Shown: positions 1 through 5,593 of the stretch, one piece after another | Position numbering within the stretch: position 1 is the stretch's first letter | Layout of the letters: each line of letters begins with the position of its first letter | Source of the DNA: Actinomycetes bacterium | Lineage (GTDB): Bacteria > Actinomycetota > Actinomycetes > Actinomycetales > Cellulomonadaceae | Direction: 5' to 3' | DNA length: 5,728 nucleotides | Assembly: GCA_023432565.1 (NCBI GenBank) | Contig: JAEYUL010000172.1 | Location: 1 to 5,728, forward strand | The notes under the pieces: generated by a model | What the model was told of the DNA's origin: nothing | What the model saw: only the letters and a program-made list of their open reading frames with translations | The model's database searches: none | Position numbers and translations under genes: made by a program

Positions 1-21
1 GGGGGGCGCCCCGCGCCCCCC
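1..21. terminator. GC-only hairpin at window edge, possible second terminator
   Basis: Bases 1-9 (GGGGGGCGC) pair perfectly with 13-21 around a CCC loop. The stem may extend past the window start, since more C follows on the right arm. It lies 10 bases beyond the first terminator stem, so it could be a backup terminator or the terminator of a convergent neighbouring gene. Confidence 0.4.
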
Positions 22-31
22 CCGCCCGGCC

Positions 32-67
32 GGCCGGCGCGCGGACCCTCACATCCACGCGCCGGCC
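32..67 (-). terminator. Stem-loop terminator after the GH43 gene
   Basis: Bases 32-41 pair perfectly with 58-67 (10 bp). In RNA from the minus strand the stem continues through one U-G wobble (57/42) and three more pairs (54-56 with 43-45), leaving an 8-base loop. The stem begins 9 bases after the stop codon. No T-run follows, which is usual for stem-loop terminators in high-GC actinobacteria. Confidence 0.72.
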
Positions 68-75
68 TGTCTCGG

Positions 76-3000
76 TCACCTCTTCACGACGACCGCCGCG
101 GAGGTGACGGTGCGGGTGACGTAGCCGGTGCGCGACCCGGTGACCTTGACGGTCACCTTCTTGCCCGCCATGGCGGAGGTGAGCCGCAGGGTCGAGGTGC
201 TCGCGACCTTCTTGCCGTCGACGTACCACGCGTACGTCACGGTCGACGGAGTCGGGCTCCACGTGCCGCGCAACGCGGTGAGCGTGCGACCCACCTGGGC
301 CGTGCCGGAGATCCGCGGCGCGGGAGCCGTGAACGTCCCCCGCGCGACCGCGGTCGCCGACGAGGTCACCGCCAGCGTCGAGTAGCCCGTGCGGGAACCG
401 GTGACCCGGACCGTGAGCTTCTTGCCCGCGAGCGTCGACGAGATCGTGAGCGACTGGGACGTCGCACCCGCGATCTTCGTGCCGTTGGCGTACCACTGGT
501 ACTTCACGGTCGTCGGGGACGGCGTCCACGTGCCGCGGAGCGCCTTGACGGTCGAGCCCACCTTGACCGTGCCGGAGATGCGCGGCTTCGGTGCCACGAA
601 GGTGCCCTTGGCGACGGGGCCGACCGCTGCGGACAGCGCCGACGCACCGGCCAGGCCGTCTCCCGACCCCGTGACCCGCACCGTGATCCGCTTGCCGACC
701 TGGGCCGGCGTCAGGGTGAGCGACGTGCCGGTCGCGCCCGTGATCGCGGCGCCGTTCGCCTGCCACTGGTAGGCCAGGCGCACCCCGCTGGGACCCCAGC
801 CCGTGGCAGCGACCTTCAGCCGCGAGCCCACGGCGGGCGTGCCCGTGACCGTGACGGTCCCGACCTCGACCTGGACCGGCTCGGGGACGCACTCGAGCTC
901 CGGGAAGCTGAACGCGTAGGTGATCACCTGCGTGTCGCCGCTCAGGACGTACCCCGGCAGCGGACGCGCCACGACGGTCACCGACTCGCCGGCTGCCACC
1001 GTGAGCCGGCCGGTCACGTCCTCGCCGTCCACGGTGTAGCGCACACCCTCGACGTCGGGGATCGTGATCGAGCCGGCGGACGCCGAGCCGGCGACGCACA
1101 CGGGCTCCGTGCTCGTCGGGGCGAGCGCCGTCACCTCGACCAGCGGGGCCGGGCACTGCGGAGCCGTGAACGTGTGCTCCCACTGAGCCGGCGCGCCGTC
1201 GGCGAGCGCGTAGCCGTCGGCCGCGTGGGCCGTCACCGTGACGGTCGCGTCGGCCGGGACCTCGAGCGGGCCCGAGACGACCTCGCCGTCGACGCGGTAG
1301 ACGACGCCCGTGACCTGCGGGACGACGACGGTGGCCGGCAGCGGCGCGCCGTCGACGCACTCGAGCGCCTCGGTGAACGTCGGCGCCTGCGGCGTGACGG
1401 TCTCGAGCTGCGGCACGGAGGCGGCGATGACCTGCCACTCGTTGATGCCGACCGACCCCTCGCCCTCCTCCTGCCCCCACGACTGGGCGACGATCCGCAA
1501 CGACCTGGTCGTCACCGGCTCGAAGTCGACGCGGTGGAACCCGTTGCTCGTGCGGCCGTACACCGAGCCCTCGCGCAGCGAGACCTCGCGCCAGGTGCTC
1601 CCGTCCAGGTACTGCAGCACCCACGACGACGGCGGGATCATGCCCGCGTTGGCCGTGTCCTGGCTGTCGCGGAACCACCACACGCCCACCGAGTCGGTCG
1701 CGACGTCGAACTCCCACGTCAGCATGGCGACCATCTCGCCGACCTGCGGCCACGTGCCCCACTGCGCCCCGAACTTGGACGAGACGTTCTCGAACGGCGC
1801 GTTGCTGCCGTCGTTGAGGCCGTTGACGCTGTTCCAGGACGCCGTGTACGTGGTCCACGGAGTGGCGTACGACGCGATGTTCCCCGTGAGCGCGGCGTTC
1901 GGGTCGCGCGGGATCATCACCGTCCCGTTGGCCACGTTGCCCGCGAGGTCACGCGCCCGGAACACGAGCTGGTGCGGCTGGCCCGACGGCGCCGGGACCA
2001 CCGTGCCGGTCGTGACCGTGATCCACGCGCCCTCCCCGTCGAACCGGTACTCGAGCGCGTCGACGCCGGACAGCGCGTCGCTCGCGGTGAGCGTGACGGT
2101 GCGCGCACCCTCGTCGAGGACGCCGGCGACCGTCGGGGCGACCTTGTCGATCTTGACCTCGCGCGAGACGACCTGCGACTCGTTGCCCGCTGCGTCGCGC
2201 GCCTTGCCGCTGATCGTCGTGGTGCCCGATGCCGTGACGGTGACGTCGACGTGCCGCACGTCCGCGGTGGTCTGCCACTCGCCGTCGCCGACCTTCGTCG
2301 AGAGCGTCGTGAGGTAGTCCACTGCGTCGTCGGCGGCGACCCGCGCGACGACGTTCGAGGAGTACCAGCCCGCCTTCCCGGTGCTGCCCGACGCAGCGAT
2401 CGAGACGCTCGGGGCGACCTCGTCGGCCGGTGGGGTGACGCTCGGGTCCTCGTCGACCGTGACGGTCGCCGTGACGTACTCGGCGGCGACGCCGAGCGCC
2501 CGCCCCTCGACCGTGAAGGTGCCCTCGGTCGCGTACGACGCGGGGTCGATCGCGCGCCAGCTGACGGGCGCCCACAGCTGCGCACCGCCGGCCGTGATCC
2601 GCACGGCCTTCGGGAGCGCGGGGGCGACGCCCGGCGCGGTGACCACCAGGACCGGTGCGACCGCGGTCGGCGCGACCGCGTTGACCTCCCACTCGGAGAC
2701 CGCCACGGAGTTGAAGTACGCCCCGCTCGCACGGCCCGCGAACGTCGCGCGCAGCGCGGTCGTCGTCACCGGGGTGAAGGTCACGTCGAGCCAGCGGTTG
2801 TTCGTCGTCGGGTACGTCGCGCCCTGCACCGGCTGCCACGCGCCGTCGGCGTCGAGGTACTCCATCGACCACGACGCGGGCGGGCGGATCCAGTTGGAGT
2901 CCTGGTGGAACTGGATGCCGACCGAGCCGATGTGCACCGGCGTGTCCCACTGGTAGGCCAACCAGTCCTTCTCGTGGGCGCTCGTCGTGCCGCGGTAGTT

Positions 3001-4206
3001 GCCCCACTGGTCGGGCGGCAGCAGCGCGGTCGTCGCCCGGAAGCCGTCGTTGACGGCCGTCGTGCGCATCGGCGGCTGCTCGGTGAACGAGGCCGTGACC
3101 TTCGCGTCGAGCGCGACGTTGGGCGTCAGACGGAACCGGGGGTCGTCGGCGAGGGTCTGCGTCACCGGGAGCATCCGGTCGCCGTCCCACTGGACCTCGT
3201 CGATCGCGACCGACCGACGGAAGTGCCCGCCGCCCACGGCGTCCTTGGTGTGGTAGGTCATGTACCAGGTGCCGTCGAACTCGATGACCGACGGGTGCAC
3301 GGTCGTCGCCGACGTCCCGGACAGGACGATGCCCTGGTACGTCCACGGGCCCATCGCGGTGGGCGCCGTCGCGTGCGCGATGCACGCCTGGTAGTTGGAC
3401 GGGGTGCAGTCCGAGCCGCCCCGCTTCCAGTCGTAGACCATGTGGTAGGTGCCGTTGCGCTCGAACACCCACGGTGCCTCGTAGAACGAGGTCAGGCCCG
3501 AGATCGTCGAGATCGATCCCTCGCGCTCGATCATGTTCGACTTGAGCTTCGTGACGCGCGCGACGTTCCACGAGCCCCAGTAGAGGTAGACCGTGCCGTC
3601 GAGGTCGGTGAAGACGTGCGGGTCGATGACCTCCTGGCCGCTCGTGGACGAGCCGAACACGTCAGCCCACGTCACCAGCGGCGCGCCGATCGGGTCGGAC
3701 CAGGGGCCGACCGGGCTGTCCGAGACCGCCACGCCGATCGCCATGCGGTTGGCCACGGCCGTGTTCTTCCACTGCACGGGGACGTACCAGTAGTAGCGGC
3801 CGTCGGGGCCGATCGTCGCGTGGCCGGCGTAGGCGTTGCTGCCCGTGGCCCACGTGAAGACCGCGTCGGGGTCCAGCGCGTTCTCGTAGACGTCCCACTC
3901 GCCCGAGGCGACGTCGTCGGTCGCGAGAACCGCGTAGTCGTTCATGACGAACGTGCCGACCGTCGTGCCGGCCTCGTCGTGGCCCGTGTAGACGTACAGG
4001 CGCCCGTCGGCGCCGACCAGCGGCGCCGCATCGGCCGTGTAGAGCGAGCCGTCGGCGATGATCGGGTTCCCTGCGGACGTGATCGTGCGCGTCGGTGCGG
4101 GGGGATCCGCCGCGAGGGCCGGGGCGGCGGTCAGCGCTCCCGTCGCGGCGAGCGCGAGGGTCGTGACCGCGGCAGCCGCGGCGCGGCGCCAGGTCGGGCG
4201 TGTCAT
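76..4206 (-). CDS. Secreted multidomain glycoside hydrolase family 43 enzyme (putative arabinofuranosidase/xylosidase)
   Basis: This 1376-residue exported enzyme probably removes arabinose or xylose residues from plant polysaccharide; the exact substrate cannot be read from sequence. In order it has a signal peptide (1-32), a GH43 five-bladed propeller (about 45-355), a discoidin/F5-8C-like module (361-509), a Big_4-type Ig domain (515-585), two Ig/OmpL47-like repeats (597-688, 689-767), a second discoidin-like module (770-928), two cysteine-flanked repeats (934-1018, 1022-1106) and three C-terminal Ig-like repeats (1111-1376). The expected GH43 triad is visible: D59 in YTADAAP, D195 in VIDPHVF and E243 in FYEAPWV. 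The ATG at 4206 is chosen because GAGGTGG lies 7 bases upstream and a signal peptide follows directly. The frame stays open to an ATG at 4329, but that start lacks a spaced ribosome site and would bury the signal peptide. No LPXTG motif or C-terminal membrane helix is present, so it is probably released or held non-covalently. It lies downstream of a LacI-type regulator gene on the same strand. Confidence 0.94.
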   Translation of the reverse strand: MTRPTWRRAAAAAVTTLALAATGALTAAPALAADPPAPTRTITSAGNPIIADGSLYTADAAPLVGADGRLYVYTGHDEAGTTVGTFVMNDYAVLATDDVASGEWDVYENALDPDAVFTWATGSNAYAGHATIGPDGRYYWYVPVQWKNTAVANRMAIGVAVSDSPVGPWSDPIGAPLVTWADVFGSSTSGQEVIDPHVFTDLDGTVYLYWGSWNVARVTKLKSNMIEREGSISTISGLTSFYEAPWVFERNGTYHMVYDWKRGGSDCTPSNYQACIAHATAPTAMGPWTYQGIVLSGTSATTVHPSVIEFDGTWYMTYHTKDAVGGGHFRRSVAIDEVQWDGDRMLPVTQTLADDPRFRLTPNVALDAKVTASFTEQPPMRTTAVNDGFRATTALLPPDQWGNYRGTTSAHEKDWLAYQWDTPVHIGSVGIQFHQDSNWIRPPASWSMEYLDADGAWQPVQGATYPTTNNRWLDVTFTPVTTTALRATFAGRASGAYFNSVAVSEWEVNAVAPTAVAPVLVVTAPGVAPALPKAVRITAGGAQLWAPVSWRAIDPASYATEGTFTVEGRALGVAAEYVTATVTVDEDPSVTPPADEVAPSVSIAASGSTGKAGWYSSNVVARVAADDAVDYLTTLSTKVGDGEWQTTADVRHVDVTVTASGTTTISGKARDAAGNESQVVSREVKIDKVAPTVAGVLDEGARTVTLTASDALSGVDALEYRFDGEGAWITVTTGTVVPAPSGQPHQLVFRARDLAGNVANGTVMIPRDPNAALTGNIASYATPWTTYTASWNSVNGLNDGSNAPFENVSSKFGAQWGTWPQVGEMVAMLTWEFDVATDSVGVWWFRDSQDTANAGMIPPSSWVLQYLDGSTWREVSLREGSVYGRTSNGFHRVDFEPVTTRSLRIVAQSWGQEEGEGSVGINEWQVIAASVPQLETVTPQAPTFTEALECVDGAPLPATVVVPQVTGVVYRVDGEVVSGPLEVPADATVTVTAHAADGYALADGAPAQWEHTFTAPQCPAPLVEVTALAPTSTEPVCVAGSASAGSITIPDVEGVRYTVDGEDVTGRLTVAAGESVTVVARPLPGYVLSGDTQVITYAFSFPELECVPEPVQVEVGTVTVTGTPAVGSRLKVAATGWGPSGVRLAYQWQANGAAITGATGTSLTLTPAQVGKRITVRVTGSGDGLAGASALSAAVGPVAKGTFVAPKPRISGTVKVGSTVKALRGTWTPSPTTVKYQWYANGTKIAGATSQSLTISSTLAGKKLTVRVTGSRTGYSTLAVTSSATAVARGTFTAPAPRISGTAQVGRTLTALRGTWSPTPSTVTYAWYVDGKKVASTSTLRLTSAMAGKKVTVKVTGSRTGYVTRTVTSAAVVVKR
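79..876 (-). repeat. Three tandem C-terminal Ig-like repeats in the hydrolase
   Basis: Residues 1111-1199, 1200-1288 and 1289-1376 (bases 610-876, 343-609 and 79-342) are repeats of about 88 residues. Each follows the plan VGxxLxAxxGxWxPxxxxxxYxWxxxG, then a GATxxSLTL-like strand, then GKxxTVxVTGSxxGY. Copies 2 and 3 are close (both have GTF.AP.PRISGT and ALRGTW) while copy 1 is more diverged. Such repeats are common at the C-termini of secreted actinobacterial proteins and are probably a stalk or wall-associating segment. Confidence 0.85.
889..1407 (-). repeat. Two tandem cysteine-flanked repeats in the hydrolase
   Basis: Residues 934-1018 and 1022-1106 are two copies of a module of about 85 residues. 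Shared features are an opening ExVTxxAPTxTE, then Cys-Val (C950, C1037), a VxGVxYxVDGExVxGxL core, a strand with VTVxA, GYxL, and a closing Cys (C1018, C1106). The regular spacing suggests one disulfide per module joining its two ends, which would suit an extracellular protein. Function is unknown; a rigid spacer is likely. Confidence 0.7.
1423..1899 (-). other. Second discoidin/F5-8C-like module
   Basis: Residues 770-928 repeat the logic of the first module: NIASYATPWTTYTASW near the start, PPSSWVLQYLDGSTWREV in the middle, VDFEPVTTRSLRIVA and a closing VGINEWQVIAA. It is clearly related to the module at 361-509 but diverged, with an insertion before IPPSSW (FRDSQDTANAGM). A binding role is inferred from the fold only. 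Confidence 0.65.
2680..3126 (-). other. First discoidin/F5-8C-like module
   Basis: Residues 361-509 open with NVALDAKVTAS and close with VAVSEWEVNA, the usual edges of a discoidin-type beta sandwich. Inside are a WLAYQWDTPVHIGSVGIQF strand pair, PPASWSMEYLD and VTFTPVTTTALRATF. Such modules often bind carbohydrate (CBM32-like). The directly following Big_4-type Ig domain (PxLPxxV, VSWRAIDPASY, GTFTVEG) is a common partner in actinobacterial glycosidases. Confidence 0.75.
3142..4074 (-). other. GH43 catalytic domain
   Basis: Residues 45-355 form the catalytic propeller. The general base is expected at D59 (codon 4030-4032), the pKa modulator at D195 (3622-3624) and the general acid at E243 (3478-3480). 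The family usually has Pro after the first Asp (ADPA); here it is Ala (ADAAP), a mild substitution. VHPSVIEFDGTWYMTYH (303-319) and GGGHFRRSVAID (325-336) match late blades of arabinofuranosidase/xylosidase-type GH43 proteins. Two cysteines eight residues apart, C267 and C275, sit shortly after the catalytic Glu and could form a local disulfide. The GH43 subfamily is not assigned. Confidence 0.88.
4111..4206 (-). other. Signal peptide of the GH43 enzyme
   Basis: Residues 1-32 show a short basic start (MTRPTWRR), a long Ala/Leu/Val hydrophobic core and an APALA motif ahead of ADPPAP, so cleavage is expected after A32 or A33. There is an RR pair, but the flanking TW and AAA residues do not fit the twin-arginine consensus, so Sec export is more likely. 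Confidence 0.88.
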
Positions 4207-4213
4207 CGTCGAA

Positions 4214-4220
4214 CCACCTC
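4214..4220 (-). promoter_or_regulatory. Ribosome binding site of the GH43 gene
   Basis: The minus strand reads GAGGTGG, of which GAGGTG matches the anti-Shine-Dalgarno complement, with 7 bases before the ATG at 4206. It fixes the start at 4206 over the longer open frame from 4329. Confidence 0.8.
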
Positions 4221-4235
4221 GTCCTTCGATCGGGA

Positions 4236-4258
4236 GTGCGTCGCGACGTGCGACGCAC
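4236..4258 (-). repeat. Perfect 9-bp inverted repeat just upstream of the GH43 ribosome site
   Basis: GTGCGTCGC (4236-4244) and GCGACGCAC (4250-4258) are exact inverted repeats around 5 bases. Two other palindromes overlap it: CGTCGCGACG (4239-4248) and CGTGCGACGCACG (4247-4259). It could be an mRNA hairpin 15 bases upstream of the ribosome site or a protein-binding site on DNA; the sequence alone does not decide. Confidence 0.55.
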
Positions 4259-4332
4259 GGGTTCGGCGGAAGCCGGTGCGGCGGCACCGCCGGGGCGGCC
4301 GAGATCGCCGACGCCAGTGGCGCCGGCATGCC

Positions 4333-4458
4333 TCAGCGCTGGGGTCGCGTAGTGCGGCGCTGGGTCAGGGGGCCGGACGGGCGGGCCGAAATCGTTGATA
4401 ACTCTCGACGACTCGGCGCGCGTCGGCGGTTCGCCGACGACGCGGTGCAGATGCCCAC
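4333..4458 (-). CDS. Possible 41-residue leader ORF upstream of the GH43 gene
   Basis: A GTG at 4458 is preceded by GAGGTGATCC, a run of 10 bases matching the anti-Shine-Dalgarno complement; GAGG is 6 bases from the GTG. The frame reads MGICTASSANRRR and continues Arg/Ser/Thr/Pro-rich to a TGA at 4333-4335. No homologue is recognised. It lies entirely in the predicted leader of the hydrolase mRNA and contains a perfect 8-bp hairpin. Arg-rich composition is also what non-coding GC-rich DNA gives, so the case rests on the ribosome site and position. It may be a regulatory upstream ORF or a chance frame. Confidence 0.27.
   Translation of the reverse strand: MGICTASSANRRRAPSRRELSTISARPSGPLTQRRTTRPQR
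4421..4439 (-). repeat. Perfect 8-bp hairpin in the GH43 leader
   Basis: CGTCGGCG (4421-4428) and CGCCGACG (4432-4439) are exact inverted repeats around a 3-base loop. There is no T-run after it on the minus strand, so a plain terminator is not indicated. It begins 19 bases inside the possible leader ORF. Confidence 0.45.
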
Positions 4459-4462
4459 GGAT

Positions 4463-4468
4463 CACCTC
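4463..4468 (-). promoter_or_regulatory. Strong Shine-Dalgarno-like site in the GH43 leader
   Basis: The minus strand reads GAGGTG followed by ATCC and then a GTG codon at 4458. This complementarity to the 16S rRNA tail is longer than that of the hydrolase's own site, yet it is about 250 bases upstream of the hydrolase start. Confidence 0.45.
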
Positions 4469-4497
4469 TCGACAGTGAGATAGCGCGTGAGACGCAC

Positions 4498-4525
4498 CTT
4501 ATGAGAGGCCAGAGCCTGCTCGCAA
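4498..4525 (-). promoter_or_regulatory. Candidate sigma-70-type promoter of the GH43 gene
   Basis: The minus strand has TTGCGA (4520-4525) as a -35 box and CATAAG (4498-4503) as a -10 box, 4 of 6 matches each, with a 16-base spacer. Transcription would begin near 4490, giving a leader of about 280 bases. Its credibility comes mainly from the overlapping operator candidate. Confidence 0.42.
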
Positions 4526-4534
4526 GCGTTTTCG
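4521..4534 (-). promoter_or_regulatory. Candidate LacI-family operator
   Basis: The minus strand reads CGAAAACGCTTGCG, an imperfect palindrome with the central CG typical of LacI/CcpA-type sites; 5 of 7 base pairs are symmetric. It also fits the core of the cre-like pattern GNAANCGNTNNC. It covers the candidate -35 box of the hydrolase promoter and lies 26 bases past the stop codon of the LacI-type regulator gene, so repression by that regulator is a reasonable inference. Confidence 0.55.
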
Positions 4535-4545
4535 GTGTTTTCGGT
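4528..4545. repeat. Tandem 9-base direct repeat at the operator
   Basis: GTTTTCGGT occurs twice head to tail (4528-4536 and 4537-4545). On the minus strand each copy carries the CCGAAAAC half-site found in the operator candidate, so the left half of the operator is duplicated upstream. Confidence 0.6.
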
Positions 4546-4550
4546 CCAGC

Positions 4551-4567
4551 GCGTCTCGCCTAGACGC
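4551..4567 (-). repeat. Small hairpin spanning the stop codon of the regulator gene
   Basis: GCGTCT (4551-4556) pairs with AGACGC (4562-4567) around 5 bases; the TAG stop lies at 4560-4562. A 6-bp stem without a T-run is weak as a terminator, so some read-through from the regulator gene into the hydrolase gene cannot be excluded. Confidence 0.3.
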
Positions 4568-5582
4568 CAGAGCTTCGTCGGACGACGATCTCCGGCGGCA
4601 CCAGGCGCGGCGCCTCCCGCCCGCTCGCACCGCCGAGGGTCTGCTTGAGCACCTCGGTCGCCAGCGCGCCCAGGCGCACGAAGTCCTGGCGCACGGTGGT
4701 CAGCGGGGGCATGTAGTGCGCCGAGCCGACCTCGTCGTCGAAGCCGACGATCGCCACGTCCTGGCCCACGCGGACCCCCGCGTCCCACAACGCGTGCTCG
4801 AGCCCGAGCGCGAGCTGGTCGTTGGCCGCGAAGATCGCCTCCGGCAGACCTGCCGCGACCAGTGCCCGGCCGACCTCGTACCCGCTGTCCGCGGACCAGC
4901 CCGCGACCACGGGCTCCGGAGCCACGACACCCGCGGCCTCGCACTCCTCGCGCCAGCCGGCCAGCCGGTCCTGCGCGTCGAACCAGTCCTGCGGCCCGGC
5001 CACGTGCAGCACCGTGGTGTGGCCGCGCGCCAGCAGGTGGCGCGTCGCCAGGCGGGCACCGAGCCGTTGGTCCACGCCCACCGAGAGCACGCCCTCACGC
5101 TCCCGCAGCTCGAGCGCCGAGGAGATCAGCACCACCGGCACCGCCACGTCCAGCCCGGAGACCGCCGCCGCGACCTCGCGCGTCGGGGCGATCACCACCA
5201 GGGCGTCGACACCGTGGTCGAGGAAGTGCTCGACGGCGGCGCGCATCGAGTCCGCCGTGAACCGTCGCATCGTCGCGACGGAGACGTACCAGCCGGCCTC
5301 ACGGGCGGCTTCCTCGAACGCCACGAGCGTGCTCGTCGGTCCGTACAGGGCCGACGCCGGCGTGACGACACCCAGGGTGTCGGACCGGCGCGTGACGAGC
5401 GCACGCGCCGCGCTGTTGCGGCGGTAGCCGAGCCGGGCGATCGCGTCCTGCACGCGCACACGCGTCTCGGGGCGCACGCTCGGGTGCCCGTTCAGCACGC
5501 GCGAGACGGTCTGGTGGGACACACCGGCGGCCAGCGCCACGTCGCTCATGGCCGGCGGCCGCGACCCCGTCTCAGTCGACAC
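4560..5582 (-). CDS. LacI/GalR-family transcriptional regulator
   Basis: This 340-residue cytoplasmic protein, of typical family length, is a DNA-binding repressor expected to release DNA when it binds a sugar. The helix-turn-helix is at 13-35 (SDVALAAGVSHQTVSRVLNG) with recognition helix SHQTVSRVLN. The hinge helix AARALVTRRS follows at 58-67, with L62 where the family inserts a leucine into the minor groove. The rest is a periplasmic-binding-protein-like sensor domain with the family motifs DAQDRLAGW (202-210), AANDQLALG (252-260) and VGFDDEVGSAHYMPPLTTV (279-297). The GTG at 5582 is chosen because AGGGAG lies 5 bases upstream; an ATG at 5549 (residue 12) has no ribosome site and sits immediately before the helix-turn-helix. 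The gene precedes the GH43 gene on the same strand, so it probably controls it. The ligand is unknown; an arabinose- or xylose-containing sugar is inferred from context. Confidence 0.93.
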   Translation of the reverse strand: MSTETGSRPPAMSDVALAAGVSHQTVSRVLNGHPSVRPETRVRVQDAIARLGYRRNSAARALVTRRSDTLGVVTPASALYGPTSTLVAFEEAAREAGWYVSVATMRRFTADSMRAAVEHFLDHGVDALVVIAPTREVAAAVSGLDVAVPVVLISSALELREREGVLSVGVDQRLGARLATRHLLARGHTTVLHVAGPQDWFDAQDRLAGWREECEAAGVVAPEPVVAGWSADSGYEVGRALVAAGLPEAIFAANDQLALGLEHALWDAGVRVGQDVAIVGFDDEVGSAHYMPPLTTVRQDFVRLGALATEVLKQTLGGASGREAPRLVPPEIVVRRSSGV

Positions 5583-5587
5583 CCTTG

Positions 5588-5593
5588 CTCCCT
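5588..5593 (-). promoter_or_regulatory. Ribosome binding site of the regulator gene
   Basis: The minus strand reads AGGGAG, 5 bases before the GTG at 5582. It is a moderate match and supports the GTG start. Confidence 0.6.

Noticed and set aside
79..120. LPXTG-type sorting signal or C-terminal membrane anchor on the hydrolase
   Set aside because: The protein ends with the last Ig-like repeat and VVVKR; there is no LPXTG-like motif and no hydrophobic segment.
4160..4206. Twin-arginine export signal
   Set aside because: RR is present, but the surrounding residues (TWRRAAAA) do not fit the S/T-R-R-x-F-L-K pattern; a Sec signal explains the sequence.
4207..4329. N-terminal extension of the hydrolase to an ATG at 4329
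   Set aside because: GAGG is only one base from that ATG, the added 41 residues look like translated leader, and the proper signal peptide and ribosome site belong to the ATG at 4206.
1174..4398. A very long open frame on the plus strand (1074 residues)
   Set aside because: It lies antisense to the hydrolase gene, is extremely Arg/Asp/Val-rich without any recognisable domain, and is the usual product of codon bias in high-GC DNA.
3662..4465. A minus-strand frame from the GTG at 4465 running into the hydrolase gene
   Set aside because: The GTG lies inside the Shine-Dalgarno-like site itself, has no ribosome site of its own, and the frame is Arg/Pro/Asp-rich shadow sequence overlapping the catalytic domain.
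4462..4944. A minus-strand 160-residue frame overlapping the end of the regulator gene
   Set aside because: It is an out-of-frame, Gly/Arg-rich shadow of the regulator coding sequence with no domain and no ribosome site.
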